Assembly: GCF_002220365.1 (NCBI RefSeq)
Contig: NZ_MTHB01000036.1
Coordinates: 49,052 to 113,051, forward strand
Source of the DNA: Caballeronia sordidicola
GTDB lineage: Bacteria; Pseudomonadota; Gammaproteobacteria; Burkholderiales; Burkholderiaceae
Length of the DNA stretch: 64,000 nucleotides
Direction of reading: 5' to 3'
Each line of letters opens with the position of its first letter. The stretch's first letter is position 1. This document shows, piece by piece, positions 41,945 to 51,925 of this stretch. The notes below the pieces were generated by a model that was not told where the DNA came from, did no database searches, and saw nothing but the letters and a program-made list of their open reading frames with translations. The translations under genes and the position numbers were made by a program.

Positions 41945-42625
41945 TCAATGTGGGGCCGCTCCGATTTCAAGTTCGATCAGGTGGCGCTCGGCGTCGAGCA
42001 TGGGCACGCGGAGACGTTCGATACAGCAGACTTTCGTGTCGGCGGGAAGGCGAGCAATCTCCGCGTCCGGCCTGATCCCTTTCATCGCCCAAATGCGGCC
42101 GTTGCCAGCAACCAGATGACGCGCAAGTGTAACGAAGTCAGAGAGCTCTGCGAACGCGCGGGACACGATTACATCGAAAAGACCTGGGACTTCGACGCCG
42201 GGGTGCAGATTCTCGACACGTCCTGTCACAACCGATAAGTTGGTCAGGCCGAGTTGCAATTTTGCCTGGGATTGGAAGGCTGTTTTCTTGTGAACAATAT
42301 CGTTCAGCGTGACTTTCCAGTCGGGCAGGACGATCGCCATGACAATGCCCGGCAAACCGCCGCCTGAGCCAACATCGAGCGCTGACTGAGGCTCGGTACG
42401 GCGAGTGATGAACGGGATGATCGCGAGAGAATCCAGAATGTGCTGAATCAGCATCTGGCGCGGATCGCGGATCGCAGTCAGGTTGTAGACCGCGTTCCAC
42501 TTACCCAGCAGGGTCACGTAGTCGAGCAACTTCTGGCGCTGCGCGTCTGTGACGGCTATGCCAAGCTGCTCGATTCCTTCGTTTAGAAGCTTTTGTAGTC
42601 CGGCGTCCCCGGCTTCACGCTGCAT
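41945..42625 (-). CDS. rsmG: 16S rRNA (guanine-N7)-methyltransferase G
   Basis: Methylates G527 (E. coli numbering) in the 530 loop of 16S rRNA using SAM. 226 residues, a Rossmann methyltransferase. SAM-binding [12 protein letters not shown] lies near residue 78, [11 protein letters not shown] near 102 is the second motif, and [10 protein letters not shown] near 145 follows. The ATG at 42625 overlaps the mnmG stop by one base (TGATG), implying coupling; a GTG three bases up is the alternative. Confidence 0.95.
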   Translation of the reverse strand: MQREAGDAGLQKLLNEGIEQLGIAVTDAQRQKLLDYVTLLGKWNAVYNLTAIRDPRQMLIQHILDSLAIIPFITRRTEPQSALDVGSGGGLPGIVMAIVLPDWKVTLNDIVHKKTAFQSQAKLQLGLTNLSVVTGRVENLHPGVEVPGLFDVIVSRAFAELSDFVTLARHLVAGNGRIWAMKGIRPDAEIARLPADTKVCCIERLRVPMLDAERHLIELEIGAAPH

Positions 42626-44604
42626 CACGAGACGGAGCGAGCGCTGCCACGCCCGGACCTGCTATTTCCCGCTGCGGACTGATCTGCAGCGCCTTCGCGT
42701 CGGCCCATCGCCCGCTTGAGGTGAACCATGAGCAAGGAAACGGTGGCCGGCGTAACGCCCGGAATACGCGACGCTTGGCCAATCGTCTCCGGCCGATGCT
42801 GAATGAGTTTTTGACGAGCCTCGAAGGACAGTCCACGCACTTCTGCGTAGTCGAACGCTTCCGGCAAGCGCGTATTCTCGTGCGTTCCATTGCGCTCAAT
42901 CTCGCCAGCCTGGCGGTCGATGTAGCCCTGGTATTTCACCGCAATCTCGATCTGCTCTTCGATTTGGCCGAGCAGAACCGGATCTTGCGCGAGCGGTGCT
43001 GCCGGGCCGGAAGTGTGATTCCGCAGTGCACAAACGTCCGCATAGGTGACGCTCGGCCGCCGCAATAGATCCGCCAAGCTGTATTCGTGGTCAATCGGCT
43101 TACCGAGCAGCGCGATAGCTTCTTCTTCGGGCAACGTTTTAGGGTTAACCCAAGTCGATTTCAGGCGCTGTGTTTCACGTGAAACAGCATCACGCTTTTC
43201 GTTGAACACGTTCCAGCGGGCATCATCCACTATGCCCAGTGCCCTGCCCGCCTCAGTCAAGCGCATATCGGCGTTGTCTTCACGCAGTGACAAGCGATAT
43301 TCCGCGCGGCTAGTGAACATCCGATACGGCTCCGACACCCCTTGCGTAACCAGATCGTCTACCAACACGCCCAGATAGGCTTCGTCACGGCGAGGGCACC
43401 ACGCATCCTTCCCACTGACTTGCAGCGCCGCGTTGAGACCCGCGAGCAAGCCCTGTGCAGCGGCTTCCTCGTATCCGGTTGTGCCATTGATCTGTCCAGC
43501 GAAGAACAGACCGCCAATCGCCTTGGTTTCCAGCGATGCCTTCAGCGCCCGCGGATCGAAGTAATCGTATTCGATCGCGTAGCCTGGCCGCAGAATATGC
43601 GCGTGCTCCAAACCCTTCATTGAACGGACCAACTCGAGTTGAACATCGAATGGCAAGCTCGTAGAAATGCCGTTCGGATAGAACTCGTTCGTCGTCAGCC
43701 CTTCCGGCTCCAGAAAGATCTGATGCGAGTCCTTGGAGGCAAATCGGTGAATCTTGTCTTCAATCGACGGGCAATAGCGCGGCCCGACGCCTTCGATAAC
43801 GCCGGTGTACATCGGCGAACGATCAAGGCCGGCCCGAATGATGTCGTGCGTACGCTCATTGGTGTGCGTCACCCAGCACGGCACTTGTCGCGGATGCTGT
43901 TCAACGCGTCCGAGAAAAGAGAACACGGGGACCGGATCGAGATCACCAGGCTGCTCTTCGAGCTTCGAATAGTCGATGGTCCGGCCATCAATCCGCGGCG
44001 GAGTGCCCGTTTTCAATCGACCTTGCGGAAGTTGAAGCTCCTTAAGCCGTGCGGACAATGACACGGCCGCCGGATCACCTGCCCTACCGCCCGTGTAGTT
44101 ATTCAAACCCACGTGAATTTTTCCGTCGAGGAAAGTCCCAGCCGTCAACACGACCGCTTTCGCACGGAATTTCACGCCGACCTGGGTCACAGCGCCCACA
44201 ACACGGTCGCCTTCGACGATCAAATCGTCCACGGCCTGCTGGAACAACCAAAGGTTCGGCTGGTTTTCGAGCCGATGCCGAATCGCCTGCTTGTACAGGA
44301 CCCGATCTGCTTGCGCCCGCGTGGCCCGAACAGCGGGACCCTTTGAAGAGTTCAAAATCCGAAACTGGATGCCCGCTTCATCGGTTGCCGCGGCCATCGC
44401 ACCGCCTAAGGCATCGATTTCCTTGACCAAATGGCCCTTCCCAATCCCACCGATCGAGGGATTGCAACTCATTTGGCCTAGCGTTTCGATGTTATGGGTC
44501 AACAAAAGCGTAGCCGCACCTGCTCGAGCTGAGGCCAGAGCGGCTTCAGTTCCAGCGTGACCGCCGCCGACGACGATCACATCGAATTCAGTTGGATAAA
44601 GCAT
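42625..44604 (-). CDS. mnmG: tRNA U34 carboxymethylaminomethyl-modifying enzyme MnmG
   Basis: FAD enzyme that with MnmE modifies the wobble uridine of several tRNAs. 659 residues. FAD-binding [12 protein letters not shown] is near residue 13, [16 protein letters not shown] near 54, and the redox-active region CPSIEDK near 277. The C-terminal helical domain has [13 protein letters not shown] near 622. The gene itself contains a perfect parS site at 43171-43186, which encodes an in-frame stretch (Val-Ser-Arg-Glu-Thr) without disturbing the protein. It heads the mnmG-rsmG-parA-parB run. Confidence 0.96.
   Translation of the reverse strand: MLYPTEFDVIVVGGGHAGTEAALASARAGAATLLLTHNIETLGQMSCNPSIGGIGKGHLVKEIDALGGAMAAATDEAGIQFRILNSSKGPAVRATRAQADRVLYKQAIRHRLENQPNLWLFQQAVDDLIVEGDRVVGAVTQVGVKFRAKAVVLTAGTFLDGKIHVGLNNYTGGRAGDPAAVSLSARLKELQLPQGRLKTGTPPRIDGRTIDYSKLEEQPGDLDPVPVFSFLGRVEQHPRQVPCWVTHTNERTHDIIRAGLDRSPMYTGVIEGVGPRYCPSIEDKIHRFASKDSHQIFLEPEGLTTNEFYPNGISTSLPFDVQLELVRSMKGLEHAHILRPGYAIEYDYFDPRALKASLETKAIGGLFFAGQINGTTGYEEAAAQGLLAGLNAALQVSGKDAWCPRRDEAYLGVLVDDLVTQGVSEPYRMFTSRAEYRLSLREDNADMRLTEAGRALGIVDDARWNVFNEKRDAVSRETQRLKSTWVNPKTLPEEEAIALLGKPIDHEYSLADLLRRPSVTYADVCALRNHTSGPAAPLAQDPVLLGQIEEQIEIAVKYQGYIDRQAGEIERNGTHENTRLPEAFDYAEVRGLSFEARQKLIQHRPETIGQASRIPGVTPATVSLLMVHLKRAMGRREGAADQSAAGNSRSGRGSARSVS
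43171..43186. promoter_or_regulatory. parS site inside mnmG
   Basis: TGTTTCACGTGAAACA is an exact match to the bacterial parS consensus and a perfect palindrome. It lies within the mnmG coding region. Confidence 0.93.
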
Positions 44605-44709
44605 GGGTTCCCGCGCGATGTGGCGGACCTTCGAAAGAGATATCGAAGAATTATAGCCGGTTAGCTTTTGCCACGATCCAGGCCAAACAGCTCATACGAA
44701 AAAATCGAA

Positions 44710-44725
44710 TGGTTCACGTGAAACA
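44710..44725. promoter_or_regulatory. parS site with one mismatch
   Basis: TGGTTCACGTGAAACA differs from the consensus at the third base only. It lies upstream of mnmG. Confidence 0.8.
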
Positions 44726-44846
44726 CGCGATCGAAATTTGCTGGAGCGAGGATCTTCGGTCACCTATCCGCTGGGCCTTTAGCCGACTTTGATCTCCAAG
44801 CGGAAAGGAAAGCCGCTAGAAACACTCAATGCAAAAAAAAATGGCA

Positions 44847-44862
44847 TGTTTCACGTGAAACA
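44847..44862. promoter_or_regulatory. parS site between livF and mnmG
   Basis: TGTTTCACGTGAAACA, a second exact match, 137 bp from the one-mismatch site. Confidence 0.93.
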
Positions 44863-44893
44863 CGCCATCGAATATCACTAGCCGGTAACGACG

Positions 44894-45640
44894 CTATGCG
44901 ACTTTCTTCGCCAATCCCAAGTACGTTTCAATAACCTTCGGGTCGTGAGCCAGTTCGCTAGCAACACCTTCCATCGCAAACTCGCCCGTTTCAAGCACGT
45001 ACCCGTAATCAGATATCTGCAACGCTGCCCGGGCATTTTGCTCGATGAGTAACGTAGCAACCCCTGTCTGCCGCAACGCACTGATGATATGGAAGATCTC
45101 TTTCACGATTAACGGTGCTAGGCCGAGGCTAGGTTCATCCAGCATCAACAAATCGGGCTTACCCATGAGTGCACGGCTGACTGCGAGCATCTGCCGCTCC
45201 CCGCCCGACAACGTCCCAGCGGCCTGGTTCCTGCGCTCCTTCAGGCGCGGAAACAAATCGAACACATGATCGAGTTGATCGAGGAAATTGCGCTCGCCAG
45301 CGCGCTTTCGCCGATACGCACCCAAAACCAGGTTGTCTTCCACGCTCATACTCGCGAACAGCTCACGCTTTTCCGGCACAAGACACATTCCACGTGAAAC
45401 ACGCTTTTCGATGGCCAGCGCTGAGATATCCTCGCCCCGATACAGAACTGTTCCCTTCGCATAGCCCGTGGACGGAAGCGCGCCCATGATGGCATTGAGC
45501 AAAGTGGATTTGCCCGCGCCGTTAGGCCCAATAACGGAAACGATCTGGCCCGAGCCAACGGCGAGCTTGCCGCCGTGGAGCGCCTCTACCTTGCCGTAGC
45601 GGACGGACAAATCGGCGACTTGAAGAATTGCATCGGCCAT
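44894..45640 (-). CDS. livF: Branched-chain amino-acid-type ABC ATPase, LivF (system 1)
   Basis: A 248-residue ATPase of the high-affinity LIV-type importer. Walker A GPNGAGKSTLLNAIMG is near residue 37, signature LSGGERQML near 143, and Walker B LLMLDEPSLGLAP near 160. It is the second ATPase of system 1; the first is fused to the permease in the next gene, with which it overlaps by one base. A weak parS-like half site (45386-45401) lies within it. Ligand is set by the binding proteins upstream. Confidence 0.93.
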   Translation of the reverse strand: MADAILQVADLSVRYGKVEALHGGKLAVGSGQIVSVIGPNGAGKSTLLNAIMGALPSTGYAKGTVLYRGEDISALAIEKRVSRGMCLVPEKRELFASMSVEDNLVLGAYRRKRAGERNFLDQLDHVFDLFPRLKERRNQAAGTLSGGERQMLAVSRALMGKPDLLMLDEPSLGLAPLIVKEIFHIISALRQTGVATLLIEQNARAALQISDYGYVLETGEFAMEGVASELAHDPKVIETYLGLAKKVA

Positions 45641-47424
45641 CAGTCCACCCCGCCCAGATAAGCTTCCAATACCGCCGGGTCCTTTTGGACATCCTCAGGC
45701 AATCCTTCGGCAATTCGGGTTCCAAACTCCATCACCACTAACCGGTCAGTCAGATTCATCACGAAATCCATGTCATGTTCCACCAGCAGGATGCTCATCC
45801 CCTCGTCTTTCAGGCGTCGCAGCAACTCTGCCAACTGCTGTTTCTCCTGATAGCGCAAACCGGCTGCGGGCTCGTCGAGTAATAGCAAAGTCGGATCGCA
45901 GCATAGCGCTCGGGCAATTTCCAGAATGCGTTGTTGCCCCAGTGCCAAACTGCCGGCTTCATCGTAGAGATGCTTTTCCAGACCCACGCGCTTGATCTGT
46001 TTTGCCGCTTCCGCCATCAACCGCCCCTCTTCCGCTGCGTTCAGGCGGGCGACGCTGCGCCACACACCCGTCTTTCCCCGCAAGTGCGCACCGATCGCGA
46101 CATTCTCCAGAACCGTCATTCCCGATAACAACCGCACGTGCTGGAACGTCCGCCCAATACCGCGCTTGACGATTTCACGTGAAGTCAGTGCATCGATGCG
46201 CTCACCCTGAAAGGTGATCGAGCCGCTCGTGGCTTGCAGGACTCCGGTGACCAGGTTGAATGTCGTCGATTTCCCCGCACCGTTCGGTCCGATCAAACCG
46301 ATGATCTCGCCCGCCTTCACTTGGAAGCTGACGTCGTTGACAGCGACTAGACCGCCGAACTCCTTGCGAGCCTTATCGACGACCAGCAAAGGCTCGCCGA
46401 TGATTGGCTTTGGACGTTGCGGCAGCGCGTCCGCGTGCTCAGGAGCGCGGGCGCGCGGGCCGCTGGGAAAGAGCCGGGCGACGAACGGCCACACTCCTTG
46501 CCGTGCGTATTGGAGCAGCAAGACCATCAATATCCCGAACACGATGATTTCGAAATTGCCGTTAGAGCCAAGCAGCTTAGGCAGCAAGGTCTGCAGATAG
46601 TCCTGCAGAACGGTGAGGATTGTCGCGCCCAACACCGCACCCCAGACGTGCGATACGCCCCCAACGACAGCCATGAAAAGGAACTCGATGCCGTGATTCA
46701 AGCCAAACGGCGTCGGATTCACGGCACGCTGCAAATGCGCATACAGGAAACCTGAAATCGCGGCCAGCACGGCTGCGTAGACGAAGATCACCACACGCAT
46801 CCACGCGGTGTTCACGCCCATGGCTTCGGCCATCGTGCCGCCACCGCGCAGCGCCCGAATCGCCCGCCCCGGCCGGCTATTAAGCAGATTCTGAACAGAT
46901 ACCACCGAGAGCAACACGACGACCCAGATCAGGTAATAAATCGACCGCCCGGATTCGAGATGCCAGCCGAACAGGTTGAGCACCGGAATGCCGTTGATGC
47001 CATCGTATTTGCCGAGGAATTCGAGGTTCCCAAACAGGAAGAACAGCGACAGCCCCCACGCGATTGTCCCGAGCGGCAGGAAGTGGCCAGACAGTCGCAT
47101 GGTGACCATCCCGAGCAGCAGCGCGATCAGCGCCGTCAGCACCACGCCCACTATCAACGCAAGCCACGGCGACACACCGAACTGCGTCGTCAGGTAGGCC
47201 GTTGAATAAGCGCCTACACCCACGAACGCCGCTTGTCCGAAGCTCGTCATCCCGCCAATACCCGTCAGCAGCACGAGCCCGATAGCGACAATGGAATACA
47301 ACCCGATGTAGTTCAGCAGCGTGATCCAGTACTCGGGCGTACGGACCGGATGCGGCAGCACCGGCAGCGCGAACACGACCAGCAGGAATACCCAGAAAAA
47401 CTTGTTTCGCATGACGAATTTCAT
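45640..47424 (-). CDS. Fused LivM permease and LivG ATPase (system 1)
   Basis: A 594-residue fusion. Residues about 1-315 are a LivM-type permease with eight or more membrane helices and the conserved LTGIGGMTSFGQAAFVGVGAY near 54. After a linker, residues about 345-590 are a LivG-type ATPase with Walker A GPNGAGKSTTFNLV near 378, signature LALGQQRILEIARAL near 495 and Walker B LLLLDEPAAGL near 515. Fusion of these two is known in some beta-proteobacteria, while system 2 in this window keeps them separate. It lies 4 bp after livH. Confidence 0.92.
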   Translation of the reverse strand: MKFVMRNKFFWVFLLVVFALPVLPHPVRTPEYWITLLNYIGLYSIVAIGLVLLTGIGGMTSFGQAAFVGVGAYSTAYLTTQFGVSPWLALIVGVVLTALIALLLGMVTMRLSGHFLPLGTIAWGLSLFFLFGNLEFLGKYDGINGIPVLNLFGWHLESGRSIYYLIWVVVLLSVVSVQNLLNSRPGRAIRALRGGGTMAEAMGVNTAWMRVVIFVYAAVLAAISGFLYAHLQRAVNPTPFGLNHGIEFLFMAVVGGVSHVWGAVLGATILTVLQDYLQTLLPKLLGSNGNFEIIVFGILMVLLLQYARQGVWPFVARLFPSGPRARAPEHADALPQRPKPIIGEPLLVVDKARKEFGGLVAVNDVSFQVKAGEIIGLIGPNGAGKSTTFNLVTGVLQATSGSITFQGERIDALTSREIVKRGIGRTFQHVRLLSGMTVLENVAIGAHLRGKTGVWRSVARLNAAEEGRLMAEAAKQIKRVGLEKHLYDEAGSLALGQQRILEIARALCCDPTLLLLDEPAAGLRYQEKQQLAELLRRLKDEGMSILLVEHDMDFVMNLTDRLVVMEFGTRIAEGLPEDVQKDPAVLEAYLGGVD

Positions 47425-47428
47425 CGCG

Positions 47429-48484
47429 TCACTCCTCGTCTTCGTCCGAATGCGGGCTTGCCAGACTCCGCCACAGCAGCACCGGAATGATCAGCGTGAA
47501 GACGATCACCTCTTTGTAAGCGCTTGCCCAGAACGAGGAATACGATTCAAGCAGCCCGACCAGCAGCGAACCCGCCGCGGCCAGCGGATAACTCACCAAG
47601 CCGCCCACGATCGCACCAACGAAGCCCTTCAGGCCGATCAGGAAGCCCGAGTCGTAGTAGATGGTCGTGATTGGGGCCACCAGCACGCCGCAGAGCGCGC
47701 CCAGGCCGGCCGCGAGCGTGAAGGCAAGCCGTCCAGCCTGCGTCGTGCCGATGCCCACCAGGCGCGCGCCAAGCCGGTTCACCGAGGTCGCGCGCAGCGC
47801 CTTGCCGGAGATTGTGCGGTCGAAGTACAGATACAGCGCAACGATCAGCACCGCGGCCGTCCCGACCACCCACAGACTCTGCCCAGAGATAGAAACGCCA
47901 CCGAGGTTGAAGGTAGCGTCGGAGAAAGCATTTGTGCGCGAGCCTTCCGCGCCGAACATCACAAGACCGAGGCCGACCATCGCGAAATGAACGGCGACGG
48001 CCACGATCAGCAGCAGCAGCGTGCTGGCTTCGGCAATCGGCTCGTAAGCCAACCGATAGACGAACGGACCCATCGGTATCACGATCAGCAGCGCGAGCGC
48101 GACTTGCAGGATCATGGGCAGCGGCTGCATCAGCACGCTTTGCGTCAGCGCATAAACGGCCACCGGGAACAGCAGGTATTTGCCCGCCAGCACGGCAACC
48201 GTGCGCCCTATCTGCCGGTGTCGCGACGGATGCCGCACCATGCCCGCGATCTCCGCGACGAAGCACCCCACGCCCATGGCAATCAGCAGCCAGCACGTGG
48301 CCGGCAGCTTCTGCGTTTGCAGCGCAGCCAGCGTCAGCGCGCCGTACGCGACGAATTCGCCCTGCGGAATGAAGATGACACGCGTCACCGAGAACACGAG
48401 GACCAGCGCGAGCGCGAGCAATGCGTAGATCGCGCCCGTGGTGATGCCGTCTTGCGCGAGAATCGCCGCAATCGATAAGTCCAT
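47429..48484 (-). CDS. livH: LivH-type ABC permease (system 1)
   Basis: A 351-residue inner-membrane permease with about nine helices. [20 protein letters not shown] near residue 14 and [17 protein letters not shown] near 38 are typical of LivH, and the C-terminal [23 protein letters not shown] near 288 is the coupling-helix region. It is longer than the usual 290-310 residues because of an extended central part near residues 70-120. It precedes the LivMG fusion and follows a binding-protein gene after a 170-bp gap that contains a strong hairpin. Confidence 0.9.
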   Translation of the reverse strand: MDLSIAAILAQDGITTGAIYALLALALVLVFSVTRVIFIPQGEFVAYGALTLAALQTQKLPATCWLLIAMGVGCFVAEIAGMVRHPSRHRQIGRTVAVLAGKYLLFPVAVYALTQSVLMQPLPMILQVALALLIVIPMGPFVYRLAYEPIAEASTLLLLIVAVAVHFAMVGLGLVMFGAEGSRTNAFSDATFNLGGVSISGQSLWVVGTAAVLIVALYLYFDRTISGKALRATSVNRLGARLVGIGTTQAGRLAFTLAAGLGALCGVLVAPITTIYYDSGFLIGLKGFVGAIVGGLVSYPLAAAGSLLVGLLESYSSFWASAYKEVIVFTLIIPVLLWRSLASPHSDEDEE

Positions 48485-48540
48485 ACGTCCTCTTTAGGAG
48501 CATCCTGCTACTGGGGCTGCCGGATCAGCCCATCGAAAAC

Positions 48541-48578
48541 ATGGCCTGGTGCTGCGGGAAAACGCAGCCTCAGGCCAT
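48541..48578 (-). terminator. Intra-operon hairpin between binding protein and livH
   Basis: A two-step stem: ATGGCCTG (48541-48548) with CAGGCCAT (48571-48578), and inside it GCTGCG (48551-48556) with CGCAGC (48563-48568). The T tract is short. It may partly stop transcription or protect the upstream message so that more binding protein than permease is made. Confidence 0.55.
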
Positions 48579-48654
48579 GGTTGAAACCCCGGCGCGTTGA
48601 ACATTGGAACGCTAACGCGCCAAATTGCCGGCGCGCAAGCGGTCCCTGTCACAG

Positions 48655-49833
48655 CTAGTCGGTCTGCAGCTTCCACTTGCCGTCAACAATCTGCACCATC
48701 ACGCGGGCGCGCTTGTCGAGACCATTGTGATCGGTCGGCGTCGTGTTCATCACACCGTGCGCGAGCGGCAGGTCCTTCACGTTCTCCAGCGCAGTACGCA
48801 GCGCTGCACGAAAGGCTTCGGTGCCCGGCTGAGCCGTCTTGAGCGCTTCGGGAATGGCTTGCTCCAGCATGTGCCCGGCGTCCCATGCGTGGCCGCCAAA
48901 CGTGGATACCGACCCTGCGCCGTAGGCCTTCTCATAGGCCGTCTTATAAGCCTGCGACGACTTCTTCACGGGGTTGCTGTCCGGCAATTGATCCGTGACC
49001 AGGATGGGCCCCGCCGGCAACAATTCGCCATCGCAATCCTTGCCGCACACGCGCAGGAAGTCATTGTTCGCCACACCGTGCGTCTGATAGACCTTGCCCT
49101 TATAGCCGCGCTCCTTCAGTGCCTTGGCGGGCAACGCCGAGGGCGTGCCTGCTCCCGCGATCAACACCGCATCCGGATTTGCGCTCATGGTCTTGAGCAC
49201 CTGGCCGGTGACCGAGGTATCGGTGCGGGCGAAGCGCTCGTTCGTGACAATCTTCAGGTTGTGCGCGGCCGCAGCGGTGTTGAACACGCTATACCAGCCG
49301 TCGCCGTACGCATCTGCAAAGCCGATGAAGCCAACCGTCTTGACGCCATGCTTCTCCATAAATTCAGCAATCGCGTCGGCCATCAGGCTGTCGTTCTGCG
49401 GCGTCTTGAACGCCCACGCGCGCTTGGCGTCCATTGGCGAGATGATCGCGGCGGAGGCGGCCATCGAAATCATTGGCGTCTTGCTCTGGCTGGCGGCGTC
49501 AAGCATGGCAAGCGAGTTCGGCGTCACGGTCGAGCCCACGATAGCGTCGACATGATCTTCGTCGATCAACTTGCGCGTGTTCTGCACAGCGCGGCTGGTG
49601 TCGGAACCGTCGTCGAGCACGATGTACTCGACCGTCTTTCCGCCAATCTCCTTCGGCAACAACGCGATTGTATTTTTCTCGGGAATCCCAAGCGATGCCG
49701 CCGGCCCTGTCGCCGATAACGTCACCCCAATCTTCACCTGCGCGAACGCCGCGCCGGCGCTAAGGGCGAGTGCCACGCCGAGCGTCGCGCTCGTCAGCCG
49801 TCCCTGCCACTTCCACGGGTTGGTCTTTTTCAT
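48655..49833 (-). CDS. LIV-type ABC substrate-binding protein, copy 1 (system 1)
   Basis: A 392-residue periplasmic binding protein. The signal peptide ends near GAAFA (residue 30); the mature part opens VKIGVTLSATGPAASLGIPEKN, identical to the neighbouring copy. RKLIDEDHVDAIVGSTVTPNS and AGAGTPSALPAKALKERGYKG are ligand-cleft segments, and a disulphide is likely in RVCGKDCDGE. The ATG at 49833 is chosen for the signal peptide; the frame is open 11 codons upstream. It should feed LivH and LivMG. The ligand may be a branched-chain amino acid or an aromatic acid. Confidence 0.9.
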   Translation of the reverse strand: MKKTNPWKWQGRLTSATLGVALALSAGAAFAQVKIGVTLSATGPAASLGIPEKNTIALLPKEIGGKTVEYIVLDDGSDTSRAVQNTRKLIDEDHVDAIVGSTVTPNSLAMLDAASQSKTPMISMAASAAIISPMDAKRAWAFKTPQNDSLMADAIAEFMEKHGVKTVGFIGFADAYGDGWYSVFNTAAAAHNLKIVTNERFARTDTSVTGQVLKTMSANPDAVLIAGAGTPSALPAKALKERGYKGKVYQTHGVANNDFLRVCGKDCDGELLPAGPILVTDQLPDSNPVKKSSQAYKTAYEKAYGAGSVSTFGGHAWDAGHMLEQAIPEALKTAQPGTEAFRAALRTALENVKDLPLAHGVMNTTPTDHNGLDKRARVMVQIVDGKWKLQTD

Positions 49834-49922
49834 TGCATCGTCTCCAGACGCTATGCCATCGCGCACGCCTTGTACGCTACTGCGAGTTGTTATGAATCTT
49901 TGTCGTGCGGTCTTGGCTTATT

Positions 49923-50004
49923 TGCCGCTCTTTAACTGCCGCTCTTTAACTGCCGCTCATTAACTGCTGCTCATTAATTGCTGCTCATTAATTGCTGCTC
50001 AATC
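49923..50004. repeat. 14-bp tandem repeat, six units
   Basis: Units of TGCCGCTCTTTAAC (two), TGCCGCTCATTAAC, TGCTGCTCATTAAT (two) and a partial TGCTGCTCAATC. The changes accumulate in order along the array. It lies about 90 bp upstream of the copy 1 start. Confidence 0.9.
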
Positions 50005-50105
50005 TATTTTCGGTCATTGCCCGTGCCTAGGCTCGTTTTCCCTCAGCGTGAGCCATGAGGCCTGCGCTGCCGAGCCCATCTGAAACACCCAATCGATAAC
50101 CTTCG

Positions 50106-50136
50106 AAAAAAAGGCGCGTTCGAAGCAACGCGCCTT
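50106..50136 (-). terminator. Terminator of binding protein copy 2
   Basis: AAGGCGCGTT (50111-50120) pairs perfectly with AACGCGCCTT (50127-50136); leftward it is followed by seven T residues. Confidence 0.85.
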
Positions 50137-50167
50137 GGATCGGTTCATATCGTCGTTTGGGTTCCCG

Positions 50168-51334
50168 TCAGTCTTTGGCGAGCTTCCACTGCCCGCCTAC
50201 GATCTCCACCATCACGCGCGCGCGCTGATCGAGTCCTGAGTGATCGTTCGCGCTCATGTTGAAGATTCCGTGCGAACCGGGCAAATCCTTGGTGCTCTCG
50301 ATAGCTGCGCGCAACGCTTCACGAAACGCCTGCGAGCCCGGCTGCCCCTTCTTCAACGCGATCGGAATGGCCCGTTGCAGCAACAGGCCCGCGTCCCAAG
50401 CGTGACCGCCGAACGTGGACACGGAACCCGCGCCGTAAGCACTTTCGTAAGCCTGCTTATAAGTCAGCGCGGCCTTCTTCACGGGGTTCGAATCGGGCAA
50501 CTGCGCGGCAACCAGCAACGGCCCAGCCGGCAAGAATGTGCCTTCGCAATCCTTGCCGCACACGCGCAGGAAATCGTTGTTCGCTACGCCATGCGTCTGA
50601 TAGATCTTGCCCTTGTAGCCCCGCTCTTTCAGCGTCTTTTGCGGCAACGCGGCCGGTGTTCCAGCGCCCGCGATCAGCACGGCATCGGGATTCTGCGACA
50701 TGGCTTTGAGAACCTGCCCTGTCACCGATGTATCGTTGCGCGCGAACCGTTCATTAGCGACCACCTTGATCTTCGCGAGGTCTGCTGCTTTGGTGAATTC
50801 CTTGAACCAGCTTTCGCCGTAAGCGTCGCTGAAACCAATAAACGCCACCGACTTCACGCCATGATTCGACATATGCTGCGCAATAGCGGTGGCCATCAGG
50901 ATGTCGTTCTGCGGCGTCTTGAATACCCACGCGCGTTTTGCATCCATCGGTTCGACGATCGTGGCCGCCGCAGCCATCGAGATCATGGGTGTTGAGGTCT
51001 CGGACGCCACATCGATCATTGCGAGCGAATTCGGGACCACCGTGGAACCAATCAAGGCATCCACGTGATCTTCACTCGTCAACTTGCGGGCGTTCTTGAT
51101 GGCTTGTGTGGAATCGGTCGCGTCGTCAAGCACGATGTAATCCACCTTTTGCCCGGCGATCTCTTTCGGCAGCAAAGCAATGGTGTTCTTTTCCGGAATT
51201 CCCAGCGATGCAGCCGGGCCAGTGGCGGATAACGTCACGCCAATCTTCACGTCTGCGAAAGCCTGCGTACTGACTACTGTGGACATGCTCGCGACGAATG
51301 CCGCCGTCGAGATCCAGCGTAAAGCCAACTTCAT
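50168..51334 (-). CDS. LIV-type ABC substrate-binding protein, copy 2
   Basis: A 388-residue periplasmic binding protein closely related to copy 1 along its whole length; the stretch VKIGVTLSATGPAASLGIPE and RVCGKDCEG are shared. The signal peptide ends at STQAFA near residue 28. The ATG at 51334 gives a normal size; the open frame runs 147 codons upstream without family content. A tight terminator follows, so it is a single-gene unit. It probably arose by tandem duplication and widens the ligand range of system 1. Confidence 0.9.
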   Translation of the reverse strand: MKLALRWISTAAFVASMSTVVSTQAFADVKIGVTLSATGPAASLGIPEKNTIALLPKEIAGQKVDYIVLDDATDSTQAIKNARKLTSEDHVDALIGSTVVPNSLAMIDVASETSTPMISMAAAATIVEPMDAKRAWVFKTPQNDILMATAIAQHMSNHGVKSVAFIGFSDAYGESWFKEFTKAADLAKIKVVANERFARNDTSVTGQVLKAMSQNPDAVLIAGAGTPAALPQKTLKERGYKGKIYQTHGVANNDFLRVCGKDCEGTFLPAGPLLVAAQLPDSNPVKKAALTYKQAYESAYGAGSVSTFGGHAWDAGLLLQRAIPIALKKGQPGSQAFREALRAAIESTKDLPGSHGIFNMSANDHSGLDQRARVMVEIVGGQWKLAKD

Positions 51335-51925
51335 TGATATGCCCCGTAAATGTGTTTTGTTCACTGGCGCGATTTTACGATTTTTATATCCCGACCACGC
51401 GGTCGGTGAATCGCGAGTGTAGCGGACGAGAACCAGGTGGGGCAAGCGTTTTGAAGGCATTTGAACGCGTGAATGCGCGCCAAAGCACGCGTTGAAAATC
51501 ACTCGGGAAAACCCGTACGAAAATGATTGAATTAATGTAAATCGCAGGCATTCGAAGGCCGTGTCTGGCCCTTGGATTCCGGCAGAATAAATCGATTTGG
51601 ACGTGAAAATCCGAGAGTGCGGAGCGCAAATAAAAAGCGCTGTTGGAATCATCCAACAGCGCTTTCGGTCGGGCACTTGATGCCTCGTTGTCTCCTCGTT
51701 CTCCACCTCAAAATTCGGGTGCAACAGAACTGAAACGGATATTAGATTGCGCAACGAATACCGACAACCTAGCATTTACCCTAGTGGTGCACGTTAGCAC
51801 CTTTATTGGGCGCTTATTTGTTCAGGTCCTGATAAATGCTGCGGTTAACTGAGGGAAAACCATCACTCGCAATGACATATAGTTCGGATCGCCAACTAAA
51901 TTGCATTGCTCGCGCTCCTGCCGCT
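51335..51925. other. Gap between liv system 1 and liv system 2
   Basis: 591 bp. It contains the promoter region of copy 2 and the terminator of system 2 at 51630. Open frames here have no start signals or recognisable content. Confidence 0.5.
51630..51666 (-). terminator. Terminator of liv system 2
   Basis: AAAGCGCTGTTGGA (51634-51647) pairs perfectly with TCCAACAGCGCTTT (51652-51665) around a 4-nt loop; T residues follow leftward. Confidence 0.85.

Larger units (their letters stand above)
49834..50167. other. Gap between paralogous binding-protein genes
   Basis: 334 bp holding the copy 1 promoter region, a six-unit tandem repeat and the terminator of copy 2. No gene is seen. Confidence 0.5.

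Noticed and set aside
45386..45401. parS-like site in livF
   Set aside because: Three mismatches to the consensus; one half site is good but binding is doubtful.
46171..46186. parS-like site in the LivMG gene
   Set aside because: Five mismatches; only the TTTCACGTGAA core is shared.
49923..50004. CRISPR array
   Set aside because: Units are 14 bp and directly adjacent, with no spacers and no cas genes.
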